Source: Gluconacetobacter azotocaptans
Lineage (GTDB): Bacteria; Pseudomonadota; Alphaproteobacteria; Acetobacterales; Acetobacteraceae
DNA: 64,000 nt
Direction: 5' to 3'
Assembly (NCBI RefSeq): GCF_014174355.1
Contig: NZ_JABEQF010000005.1
Span: 1-64,000 of the forward strand
This document shows, piece after piece, positions 25,010-32,924 of the stretch. The notes beneath the pieces are model-generated. The model had not been told where the DNA came from, ran no database searches, and saw nothing but the letters and a program-made list of their open reading frames with translations. The position numbers and the translations under genes were made by a program. Every line of letters starts with the position of its first letter. Position 1 is the stretch's first letter.

Positions 25010-25426
25010 ATGACCTATCTTCCGCCCGACGAGGCCACCCGCGCCCGCATGCTCGACACCGTTCGCTTCGACGCGGCCGGGCTGATCGCCGCCGTGGCGC
25101 AGCAGCACGACACGGGCGAAATGCTGATGCTGGCATGGATGAATCGCGCGGCCCTGGACGAAACATTGCGCACCGGGCGCGTCTGCTATTTCTCGCGCAG
25201 CCGCGACGCCCTGTGGCGCAAGGGCGAGACGTCCGGACAGGTGCAGAACCTGGTTGACGCCCGCCTGGACTGCGACCGCGACGCGGTGCTGCTGCTGGTC
25301 GACCAGCAGGGCGTCGCCTGCCACACCGGACGCCGCTCGTGCTTCTTCAACGCCATGCGCCCCGAGGGCCTGGTCGAGACCAGCGCCCCCCTGGTGTCCC
25401 CCGACAGTCTGTACGGGCAGGGCTGA
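25010..25426 (+). CDS. hisI: Phosphoribosyl-AMP cyclohydrolase HisI
   Basis: This enzyme opens the adenine ring of phosphoribosyl-AMP, the third step of histidine synthesis. The 138-residue protein has the family motifs HDTGEMLMLAWMNRAALDET, RVCYFSRSRDALWRKGETSG, LDCDRDAVLLLVDQQG and ACHTGRRSCFF, including the zinc-binding cysteines. The ATG at 25010 is chosen. The fused hisE domain present in some bacteria is absent. It is separate from any his operon, followed by a small membrane-protein gene. Confidence 0.94.
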   Translation: MTYLPPDEATRARMLDTVRFDAAGLIAAVAQQHDTGEMLMLAWMNRAALDETLRTGRVCYFSRSRDALWRKGETSGQVQNLVDARLDCDRDAVLLLVDQQGVACHTGRRSCFFNAMRPEGLVETSAPLVSPDSLYGQG

Positions 25427-25451
25427 CCCTGCCCGCCGCCGAGGAGCCATC

Positions 25452-25622
25452 ATGTCCACCAGCCCCGACACCCCACCCGCCAGCAAGATCGTCTGGATTG
25501 TCATGACCGTAGTCCTGACGATCGGGATCGGGATCTATGCCATCAAGACCGAATTCGATTCGCTCCGCGCCATCGGGAATGCCCCGGCGGGGGCGCCCGC
25601 GACCGAGCCCCCCACGCGCTGA
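25452..25622 (+). CDS. Small single-pass membrane protein
   Basis: This 56-residue product has one transmembrane helix at about 13-31 (IVWIVMTVVLTIGIGIYAI), a short acidic segment after it and a Pro/Ala-rich tail. It is supported by a clear ribosome site (GAGGAG at 25441-25446). It follows hisI by 25 bp in the same direction, and its TGA directly abuts the complement of the lpxB stop. No family or function is recognised. Confidence 0.68.
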   Translation: MSTSPDTPPASKIVWIVMTVVLTIGIGIYAIKTEFDSLRAIGNAPAGAPATEPPTR

Positions 25623-26813
25623 TCAGCCGCCGGCGGAAGTCTTCCGCTGGCCCAGCACGGCCAGGATGTCTGCCGCCGCAGCAGCGGCCGGGTCGCCCGT
25701 CGGGGCGGCCAGCGCCGTGACCACGGCATGGAAGCCCGCCCGTTGCAGGGCGGCGGCGCGCCCGTCGGTCAGCAGGCGGCGCACCGTCGCGGCCAGCAGG
25801 TCCGGGCGGCAGCGTTCCTGCAGCAGTTCGGGCACCAGCCGGTGGCCGGCCAGCAGATTGACCATCGCCACATAGGGCACGCGGATCAGCCGCCGCGCCA
25901 TCGCCGCCGTCAGCGGGTTGACCCGGTAGGTCACCGCCATGGGCACCCCGGCCAGCGCCAGTTCCAGGGTCGATGTCCCCGATTTCGTCAGCGCCGCCCC
26001 GGCCGCCGCGAAGGCGTCGTGCTTGTCGTCGGGTTCGGTCACGATCACCGGCTGGACCGGCCAGCCGGCGACCCCGCGCCGCACGGTGTCGGCCACCACC
26101 GGCGACACCGGGACGACGGGCACGATCCCGGGACACATGTCGCGCAGAATCCGCATCGTCGCGCCGAAGACCGGCAACAGGCGCGGCGCCTCGGACCGGC
26201 GGCTGCCGGGCATCAGGATCAGCACCGGCGCGTCCGGCGCGATGCCATGCCGCGCACGAAACGCCGCGCCGTCCCCGCGATCGGCGCCGGATTGCAGCAC
26301 CGGATGGCCGACGAAGCGCGCCTCGAGTCCATGACGGCCGAAAAATTCGGGTTCGAACGGCAGCAGGCACAGCAGCCGGTCCCACAGGCCGGGAAATTCC
26401 CGTACCCGGTGCTCGCGCCAGGCCCAGACCTGCGGGGCCACGTAATGGATGCGCGGAATGTCCAGCCCCGCGATCCGGCGCAGCAGCCGCAGGGCGAAAC
26501 CAGGACTGTCGATCGTAACCACCGCGTCCGGCACGGTGCGGCGGATGTGGTCCACCGCCTGATCCAGGCGACGCGACAGATGGCGCAGGCGCGGCAGGAT
26601 TTCGACCAGCCCCATGACCGCCAGGTCGCGCAGGGGGAACAGGCTGGCCAGCCCCTCGCCTTCCATGCGCGTGCCGCCGACGCCGGCGAACCGCAGGGCC
26701 GGATCGCGGGCGCGCAATGCCGCCATCAGGCGCGCGCCCAGCACGTCGCCGCTGGCCTCGCCCGCCAGAATCCAGATCGTGCGCGGTGCGGCGGCGGTAT
26801 CATCCTGGGTCAT
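25623..26813 (-). CDS. lpxB: Lipid-A-disaccharide synthase LpxB
   Basis: LpxB joins UDP-diacylglucosamine and lipid X to make the lipid A disaccharide at the inner membrane. The 396-residue GT19 enzyme has WILAGEASGDVLGARLMAAL, GVGGTRMEGEGL, AVVTIDSPGFALRLLRR, HYVAPQVWAWREHR, MPGSRRSEAPRLLPVF, TKSGTSTLELAL and RVNPLTAAMARRLIRV-type motifs. The start is ATG 26813. The usual lpxD-fabZ-lpxA-lpxI neighbours are not in the window, so the gene has been separated from that cluster. Confidence 0.95.
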   Translation of the reverse strand: MTQDDTAAAPRTIWILAGEASGDVLGARLMAALRARDPALRFAGVGGTRMEGEGLASLFPLRDLAVMGLVEILPRLRHLSRRLDQAVDHIRRTVPDAVVTIDSPGFALRLLRRIAGLDIPRIHYVAPQVWAWREHRVREFPGLWDRLLCLLPFEPEFFGRHGLEARFVGHPVLQSGADRGDGAAFRARHGIAPDAPVLILMPGSRRSEAPRLLPVFGATMRILRDMCPGIVPVVPVSPVVADTVRRGVAGWPVQPVIVTEPDDKHDAFAAAGAALTKSGTSTLELALAGVPMAVTYRVNPLTAAMARRLIRVPYVAMVNLLAGHRLVPELLQERCRPDLLAATVRRLLTDGRAAALQRAGFHAVVTALAAPTGDPAAAAAADILAVLGQRKTSAGG

Positions 26814-26859
26814 GGGATGGGCCTAACGTTCTTCCACCGCCGGCGCAAACCCGCCCCCG

Positions 26860-27909
26860 TCACGCCGGGGGCGTGACACCCCGGATGGCGGACCAGCCAT
26901 GCCGGATACCGGCCTTCACCGCGTCCGGCAGCGGCACGTACTGCAAGGCCCGCGCGGCCGCGTCGCCATTGCGGAACGCCCAGTCGAAGAAGCGCAGCAC
27001 CGCACCCGCCCGCGCCGGATCGGCTGGGTCGACAGGTATCAGCACATAGGTCGCGGACATGATGGGCCATGCCCCCGCACCCGGCGCATCCAGCAGATCC
27101 ACCGTAAAAGTCGTCGTGTCGGACCAGTCCGCCGACCGCGCGGCCGCCGCGAAGCCATCGGCGCCGGCGGCGACGAAATCGCCGTTGCGGTCGCGCAGCA
27201 GCGCCATGCTCATCCCGTTTCGCGCGGCGAAGGCATATTCGACATAGCCGATGGCCCCTTCGGTATTGCGCACGGCGGCGGCCACGCCGTCATTGCCGCG
27301 CGCGCCCTCGCCCGTGGGCCAGGCGACGGAGGTCGCGGCCCCCTGGTCCCGCTTCCACGCCGGCGACATCCGCGACAGGTACGAGGTGAACACGAAGGTC
27401 GTGCCCGACCCGTCGGCCCGGCGCACCGGGGCCACCGGAATGTCAGGCAGCGTCAGGTCCGGATTGACGGCTGCGATGCGCGGGTCGTTCCATTCGGTGA
27501 TGTCGCCCGCATACAGCGCCGCCAGCAGCGGCCCCGTCAGACGCAACTGCCCGGCGCCAAGCCCGGGCAGGTTCACCACCGGCACGACCGCGCCCATCAC
27601 CGTCGGAAACTGCATCAGGCGGCCGGCGCGCAGACGCTCGGCATTCATCGGCGCATCCGATGCCCCGAAATCGACCGTCCGCGCCAGCACCTGGTTCTGC
27701 CCGGCGCCGGAGCCGATGGATTGGTAGTTCAGGGCGATCCCGGTCGCCTGCTTCGCATCCCTGGCCCACGCGCCATAGATCGGCGCGCCGAAGCTGGAGC
27801 CCGCGCCGACGATGTCGGCCGCCATGGCGCGCCCGGCGCCCGCCGTTCCGCACAGCACCGCCCCGCACAGCGCCACCACGCGGACCGCCAGCCTGAACGT
27901 CCCGATCAT
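26860..27909 (-). CDS. pstS: Phosphate ABC transporter periplasmic substrate-binding protein PstS
   Basis: This 349-residue protein has a signal peptide ending about GRAMA and then DIVGAGSSFGAPIYGAWARD, NYQSIGSGAGQNQVLARTVD-type, FGASDAPMNAERL, VPVVNLPGLGAGQLRLTG, VRRADGSGTTFVFTSYLSRM and a long phosphate-binding cleft region. PstS captures phosphate for PstCAB. The start ATG 27909 is preceded by AGGGGA. No pstC, pstA, pstB or phoU lies nearby; the gene sits just downstream of pheT (35-bp gap), so it is either expressed from its own promoter or read through from pheST. Confidence 0.92.
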   Translation of the reverse strand: MIGTFRLAVRVVALCGAVLCGTAGAGRAMAADIVGAGSSFGAPIYGAWARDAKQATGIALNYQSIGSGAGQNQVLARTVDFGASDAPMNAERLRAGRLMQFPTVMGAVVPVVNLPGLGAGQLRLTGPLLAALYAGDITEWNDPRIAAVNPDLTLPDIPVAPVRRADGSGTTFVFTSYLSRMSPAWKRDQGAATSVAWPTGEGARGNDGVAAAVRNTEGAIGYVEYAFAARNGMSMALLRDRNGDFVAAGADGFAAAARSADWSDTTTFTVDLLDAPGAGAWPIMSATYVLIPVDPADPARAGAVLRFFDWAFRNGDAAARALQYVPLPDAVKAGIRHGWSAIRGVTPPA

Positions 27910-27944
27910 CCCGGTCCCCTTTCGCCCCACCCGGCCCCGCCGGA

Positions 27945-30407
27945 TCAACCGCGCAGTACGGCGCCGCAGGCGCGCGACACCGCCGCCACGATCTTGTCGG
28001 ACACGGCCTCGATCTCGGCATCGGTCAGGCTGCGCTCGACGGGTTGCAGGACGATTTCGATGCCAAGGGATTTATGGCCTTCGGGCACCTTTTCGCCTTC
28101 GTACACATCGAACAGGCGCACGCCGGAAATCAGGGTCCGCTCCGCCCCCCGCGCCGCGCGCAGCACCGCGTCCGCCGCCACGTCGCCGGCGACGACGAAG
28201 GCGAAATCACGATGCACCGGCTGGAAGGGCGACAGGTCGGGCGCCGCGCGGCGGCGGCGCTTGGGCTCGGCGATCGCGTCCAGGAACAGTTCGAACCCGA
28301 CGACCGGCCGGTCCAAGCCCCGCCCGGCCAGCAACGCCGGATGCATCTGCCCGAAATAGCCCAGCACGTTACGCGGCCCCTGCCGGATCACGCCCGACCG
28401 GCCCGGATGATAATGGCCCGGCGCATCGGCCGTGACCTGCAGGCCGTCGACCGGTGCGCCCAGCGCCGCCAGGACGGCAAAGGCATCGGCCTTGGCGTCC
28501 CACAGGCTGACCGGTTCGGCCGTGCGTCCGGGCAGGCGCGGGGTGTGGCCGCTGTACAGCGCGGTCGCCACCTGCGTCTGCCCGTCGGCGGAAAAGCCCG
28601 GTCCGACCTCGAACAGGCCCAGGTCGGGGTAGCCGCGCGCCGCATTGCGCTCGACCGCCGACAGCAGATTGACCATCGGCGTCGGCCGCATCTGGTCCAG
28701 GTCCGCCGCGATGGGGTTCAGCAGGCGCAGCGCCTCGGGCACCTCGCCGAAGCGGGCGGCGGCGGCCTGCGCCACGAAGGAGTAGCCCACCGTCTCCATC
28801 AGGCCACGCGACGCCAGGACCCGGCGCGCGGTGGCCGCGCGCACCTGACGCGGGCTCAGGGCAGGCAGCGGCACGGCGGACAGCGTCGGCAGCGAGACCG
28901 GCGGAATGGAATCCAGCCCCCGCAGGCGCAGGATTTCCTCGATCAGGTCGCATTCCGCATCGACGGCCCGCGCGCCGTCCTCGGCCCTGCGCGCCCGCGC
29001 CGGGTCCAGGCCGGGCGCCTGGTCCAGGACCATGGGCATGGCGATGTCGTTGCGCCAGGATGGTACGTCCAGCAGCACTTCGTCCGCGTCGCGCTGGCGC
29101 ACGGCGAAGCCCAGGGCCTCCAGCGCCGTGACGGCCTCGTCGGCGGGAACATCCACCCCGCCCAGGCCGGCGACGCGGGCAAAGCGCAGCCGGGCCTCGC
29201 GCTGCCAGGCCGGAGCCTCGCCGGCCGATACCACCTCGCTGGCCTCGCCGCCGCACAGTTCGATGATCATCCGGCTGGCGGCCTCCAGCGCCGCGACCGG
29301 CAGGGCCTGGTCCACCCCGCGCTCGAACCGGTGGCGGGCGTCGGAATGCAGGCCGTGGCGACGGCCGCTGAGCGCGATCCGCACCGGGTCGAACAGCGCG
29401 CATTCCACGAATACGCTGGTGGTGTCCGCGGTGACGCCCGTCGCGTCCCCGCCCATGATACCGGCCAGGGACTGCACCCCGGCCACGTCGGCGATCACGC
29501 AGTCTTCGGGCGAGACTACGATCTCGCGCCCGTCCAGCGCCTGGAATGCCTCGCCCGCGCCACGGCAGACCGTCAGCAGGTCGCCGGTCACGCGATCCGC
29601 GTCGAAGACATGCAGCGGCCGGCCCAGGTCGTAGGCGAAGAAATTGGTGATATCGACCAGGGCGGAAATCGGCCGCAGCCCCACCGCCCGCAGGCGGTTC
29701 TGCAGCCACTCGGGGCTGGGGCCGTTGCGCAGGCCGCGAATCGTCCGCCCCAGCACCCACGGGCAGGCTTCGGGAAACAGGTTGGCCCAGCCGATCGGCG
29801 AGTCGAACGTGCCCTCGACCGTTTCGGCCAGCCAGGGCCGCAGATGGCCGATCCCGGCAGCCGCCAGGTCGCGGGCAATACCCCGCACCGCCAGCGCGTC
29901 GCCTCGATTGGGCGTGACGGCGATTTCGATCACCGGGTCGTTCAGCCCGGCGAAATCGGCATAGGACTGGCCGGGGGTGGTGTCGGCGGGCAGTTCGGCA
30001 ATGCCGTCATGCTCCTCACCCAACCCCAGTTCGCGCAGCGAGCACAGCATGCCGCCACTGGTTTCACCCCGGATCGCCCCGGCTTTGATGGTGATTTCCA
30101 GACCCGGAATCCACGTCCCCGGCGGGGCGAAGATCACGGACAGGCCGGTGCGGGCATTGGGCGCACCGCACACCACCTGCACCTCTTCGAACCCCGGCCC
30201 GGCATCCACGCGGCAGATGCGCAGGCGATCGGCATTGGGGTGCTGCACGGCCTCGACGATTCGCGCGGTGCGGAAGGCCGCCAGCGCTGCGCCGGGGTCC
30301 TCGAGGCCTTCGACCTCCAGCCCGATCGTGTTCAGCTTGGCGCAGATCTCATCCAGCGTCGCGGTGGTGTCGAGGTGATCGCGCAGCCAGGACAGGGTGA
30401 ACTTCAT
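27945..30407 (-). CDS. pheT: Phenylalanyl-tRNA synthetase beta subunit
   Basis: This 820-residue protein pairs with PheS to form the (alpha-beta)2 enzyme that charges tRNA-Phe. It starts MKFTLSWLRDHLDTTATLDE, has the N-terminal tRNA-binding OB domain (ICRVDAGPGFEEVQVVCGA), B3/B4 editing region (FAYDLGRPLHVFDADRV), B5 region and C-terminal anticodon-binding FDX-ACB domain ending AVSRACGAVLRG. The length is normal. It follows pheS with a 3-bp gap, so the two are co-transcribed. Confidence 0.96.
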   Translation of the reverse strand: MKFTLSWLRDHLDTTATLDEICAKLNTIGLEVEGLEDPGAALAAFRTARIVEAVQHPNADRLRICRVDAGPGFEEVQVVCGAPNARTGLSVIFAPPGTWIPGLEITIKAGAIRGETSGGMLCSLRELGLGEEHDGIAELPADTTPGQSYADFAGLNDPVIEIAVTPNRGDALAVRGIARDLAAAGIGHLRPWLAETVEGTFDSPIGWANLFPEACPWVLGRTIRGLRNGPSPEWLQNRLRAVGLRPISALVDITNFFAYDLGRPLHVFDADRVTGDLLTVCRGAGEAFQALDGREIVVSPEDCVIADVAGVQSLAGIMGGDATGVTADTTSVFVECALFDPVRIALSGRRHGLHSDARHRFERGVDQALPVAALEAASRMIIELCGGEASEVVSAGEAPAWQREARLRFARVAGLGGVDVPADEAVTALEALGFAVRQRDADEVLLDVPSWRNDIAMPMVLDQAPGLDPARARRAEDGARAVDAECDLIEEILRLRGLDSIPPVSLPTLSAVPLPALSPRQVRAATARRVLASRGLMETVGYSFVAQAAAARFGEVPEALRLLNPIAADLDQMRPTPMVNLLSAVERNAARGYPDLGLFEVGPGFSADGQTQVATALYSGHTPRLPGRTAEPVSLWDAKADAFAVLAALGAPVDGLQVTADAPGHYHPGRSGVIRQGPRNVLGYFGQMHPALLAGRGLDRPVVGFELFLDAIAEPKRRRRAAPDLSPFQPVHRDFAFVVAGDVAADAVLRAARGAERTLISGVRLFDVYEGEKVPEGHKSLGIEIVLQPVERSLTDAEIEAVSDKIVAAVSRACGAVLRG

Positions 30408-30410
30408 CGC

Positions 30411-31478
30411 TCAGAGACCTTCATGCAACAGGGCCGGTGACAGCGGGCTGGTGCCGTAATGGCGCAGCCAGCGCACGTCGCTCTCGTAGAACGAACGCAG
30501 GTCCGGGATGCCATGGCGCAGCATAGTCAGGCGTTCGATGCCCATCCCGAAGGCGAACCCCTGCCATTCGCGCGGGTCCAGGCCGCAATTCGCCAGCACG
30601 CGCGGATGCACCATGCCGGACCCCAGGACCTCCAGCCAGTCGTCGCCGCCGCCGATCTCGCCGCTTTTGCGCGACCAGCCGATATCGACCTCCATCGACG
30701 GTTCGGTGAACGGGAAGTACGAGGCGCGGAATCGCACCGGCAGGTCGGGCTTGCCGAAGAAGGCGCGCAGGAAATCGGTCAGGCAGCCCTTGAGGTGCGC
30801 CAGCGTGATGCCACGGTCGATCACCAGCCCCTCGCACTGATGGAACATCGGCGAATGGGTGGCGTCATGGTCGGCGCGATAGGTGCGGCCCGGCGCGATG
30901 ATGCGGATCGGCGGCTCCTCGCTCAGCATGGTGCGGATCTGCACGCCCGAAGTCTGGGTGCGCAGCACGCGCTCGCGGCCCTGATCCTGGGCCGGCAGGT
31001 AGAACGTATCCTGGTCGGTGCGCGCCGGATGATGGTCGGGCGTGTTCAGCGCCGAGAAATTGTGCCAGTCGGTCTCGATGTCCGGACCCTCGGCCACGCG
31101 GAAGCCCATCGCGCCGAAGATGGCGGCCATTTCCTCCATCGTGCGGCTGATCGGGTGAATCATGCCCGCGCGCTCGGGTGCCGTCGGCAGGGTGACGTCG
31201 ACACGCTCCGCCGCCAGGCGGGCGTTCAGGATCTCGGCCTCGATCGCCGCGCCGCGCTCCTCGATCGCGCGGGACAGTTCGTCGCGCAGGCGGTTCACCG
31301 CGGCGCCACGCAGCTTGCGTGCGTCGGGCGTCATCCGCCCCAGTTCCTTCAGCAGCGCGGTCAGGCGTCCGGACTTGCCCAGCGTTCCCACGCGGACGGC
31401 GTCCCATTCCCGCCGGTCGGCGGCCACGGCCAGGGCGGCCAGCGTCTCCTGCCGCAGGGTCTCGAGATCGTCGCTCAT
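30411..31478 (-). CDS. pheS: Phenylalanyl-tRNA synthetase alpha subunit
   Basis: This 355-residue catalytic subunit starts MSDDLETLRQETL at 31478, with GAGGTGCC just upstream. It has the class II motifs: GMIHPISRTMEEMAAIFGAM, ETDWHNFSALNTPDHHPAR (motif 2 region), RTQTSGVQIRTML, FHQCEGLVID and GGDDWLEVLGSGMVHPRVL near the C-terminus. A coiled-coil tRNA-contact region occupies the N-terminal 90 residues. The leader region carries a repeat structure at 31569-31607 that may regulate the operon. Confidence 0.96.
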   Translation of the reverse strand: MSDDLETLRQETLAALAVAADRREWDAVRVGTLGKSGRLTALLKELGRMTPDARKLRGAAVNRLRDELSRAIEERGAAIEAEILNARLAAERVDVTLPTAPERAGMIHPISRTMEEMAAIFGAMGFRVAEGPDIETDWHNFSALNTPDHHPARTDQDTFYLPAQDQGRERVLRTQTSGVQIRTMLSEEPPIRIIAPGRTYRADHDATHSPMFHQCEGLVIDRGITLAHLKGCLTDFLRAFFGKPDLPVRFRASYFPFTEPSMEVDIGWSRKSGEIGGGDDWLEVLGSGMVHPRVLANCGLDPREWQGFAFGMGIERLTMLRHGIPDLRSFYESDVRWLRHYGTSPLSPALLHEGL

Positions 31479-31568
31479 GGCACCTCGCTCGGGCTTCGGC
31501 ACCGGCTGGGCCGGTCATGCCGCATAATCGGTTCGTCGCAGATGGTCCGTCGCGCGGCGTGACGACAG

Positions 31569-31607
31569 GCGCAAATCAACCGCAAATCAACCCTGTTGAT
31601 TTTGCGC
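31569..31607 (-). promoter_or_regulatory. Candidate alternative-hairpin regulatory element upstream of pheST
   Basis: Reading on the minus strand: arm GCGCAAAATCAAC (31595-31607), then GTTGATTTGCG (31581-31591) and again GTTGATTTGCGC (31569-31580). The first arm can pair with either of the two tandem downstream arms (one base bulged), giving mutually exclusive hairpins. It lies about 90-130 nt before the pheS ATG. Attenuator-like control of pheST is known in enterobacteria, but no Phe-rich leader peptide is visible here. Confidence 0.45.
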
Positions 31608-31657
31608 ACGCGGCAGATACAGGCTCCGCCCCGCCGAATAAAGCCCCCAAATGCGAA

Positions 31658-31684
31658 ACGGGCCACCCTTGTGGGGTGGCCCGT
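31658..31684 (-). terminator. Terminator hairpin after rplT
   Basis: An 11-bp perfect stem ACGGGCCACCC / GGGTGGCCCGT with a 5-nt loop lies 31 bp beyond the rplT stop. On the minus strand the stem is followed by TTCGCATTTGG, weakly T-rich, consistent with a rho-independent terminator for rpmI-rplT. Confidence 0.75.
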
Positions 31685-31715
31685 TCCGTAAAACGCAGAT
31701 CGCGAGGGGCGCCGG

Positions 31716-32078
31716 TCAGGCGGCGGCCAGCGCGGCCTGGGCCTGCTTGACGATCTCGGCGAAGGTGGCGGCATCGTCGAACGCGATGGCGGCCAGCACC
31801 TTGCGGTCGATCTCGATCCCGGCCTTGTCGAGGCCATAGATGAACTTGCTGTAGGTCAGCCCATGCTCACGGACGGCCGCGTTGATGCGCTGGATCCACA
31901 GGGCGCGGAAATCGCGCTTCTTGTTCCGACGGTCACGATAGGCATAGCGCAGGGCCTTTTCCAGGCGCTCCAGCGCGATGCGATAGTTGGTCGAGGACCG
32001 GCCGCGATAGCCCTTGGACTGATCGAGAACCTTCTTGTGACGGGCGTGGGTGGTCACACCCCGCTTTACACGTGCCAT
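31716..32078 (-). CDS. rplT: 50S ribosomal protein L20
   Basis: L20 is an early assembly protein of the large subunit that binds 23S rRNA. The 120-residue protein reads [60 protein letters not shown] and so on, at the standard family length. It follows rpmI by 14 bp and ends in a strong hairpin terminator. Confidence 0.98.
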   Translation of the reverse strand: MARVKRGVTTHARHKKVLDQSKGYRGRSSTNYRIALERLEKALRYAYRDRRNKKRDFRALWIQRINAAVREHGLTYSKFIYGLDKAGIEIDRKVLAAIAFDDAATFAEIVKQAQAALAAA

Positions 32079-32092
32079 GTCTCAGGTGCTCC

Positions 32093-32296
32093 TTATGCCA
32101 GCCCGTAGGGGGCCCACTGCTTCACAGTGCGGCCGTCCATCTCGGTCAACGTCTGCGAACCGCGGTTCGTGCGCTTCATCTTCTGCGAACGGTTGATCAG
32201 GCCATGGCGCTTGTTGCCCGGCCCCGCCAGCACCTTGCCGGTCGCGGTGATCTTGAACCGCTTCTTGACCGACGACTTGGTCTTCATCTTGGGCAT
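32093..32296 (-). CDS. rpmI: 50S ribosomal protein L35
   Basis: The 67-residue protein [20 protein letters not shown]... has the basic [17 protein letters not shown] core. The ATG at 32296 is preferred over upstream in-frame ATGs (32302, 32311) because it matches the family N-terminus and has AAGGAG 6 nt before it. It forms an operon with rplT. infC, which normally precedes rpmI, is absent upstream; the 208-bp gap before it must contain an independent promoter. Confidence 0.97.
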   Translation of the reverse strand: MPKMKTKSSVKKRFKITATGKVLAGPGNKRHGLINRSQKMKRTNRGSQTLTEMDGRTVKQWAPYGLA

Positions 32297-32504
32297 TTTC
32301 ATCTCCTTCATCTACAGGCTGCGGCCGCAGTGCGGCACTCAGGCAGCGGTCACGGCCGGGCATGCCCATTCCAGGCCCGGACGCGCGAACAGGGGGCTGC
32401 CTATAGACAAGGCACGCGGTGCGATCAAGCCCCTCGCGGCACGAATCGTCCCCCGCCGCGCCGCAGGGTGGAAAATAGCGCCGCACCGCCCCATCTGTGC
32501 CCGC

Positions 32505-32819
32505 ATGACCCGACGATTCGACGCCCGTGCGTTCCATCTCTCGCTCGCCGATGCCGTGCCGCCGCCGGCCCTGCCGCCGCACCTGCGCGCCCTGTGGCAC
32601 GACGCACGGGGCGAGTGGGGCCACGCACACGGCCTTGTCGAGGACGGCGCGACCCGCCCCGCCTGCCGCGTTCACGCCTACCTGCACCGGCGCGAGGGCG
32701 ATGATGCGAACGCGGCCTATTGGTACCGCCGCGCGGGGGAATCCCCCTGCCGTGAACCGCTGGACAGGGAACGCGACGCCTTGATCCGTCTTTATCTGGA
32801 AGCCCTCCCCGGGATTTGA
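32505..32819 (+). CDS. Conserved hypothetical protein (NAAYWYRRAG family)
   Basis: This 104-residue soluble protein contains the conserved block YLHRREGDDANAAYWYRRAG near its centre, preceded by LRALWHDARGEWGHAHGLVE. I recognise this as a family of widespread small proteobacterial proteins of unknown function; the first half resembles a TPR-like helix pair. The ATG at 32505 is chosen at the beginning of the conserved region (MTRRFDARAFH). It lies between rpmI (divergent) and the mannitol dehydrogenase gene. Confidence 0.75.
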   Translation: MTRRFDARAFHLSLADAVPPPALPPHLRALWHDARGEWGHAHGLVEDGATRPACRVHAYLHRREGDDANAAYWYRRAGESPCREPLDRERDALIRLYLEALPGI

Positions 32820-32924
32820 CGGCCGACGACGGGGTGGACGGCAGCGTTGTGCAAAAACCCTCTCGAAGCCGCCGGGGGGAACACGATAGAGCGTAGCCCC
32901 CCTTCCCTGTCAGGACACTTCTTC

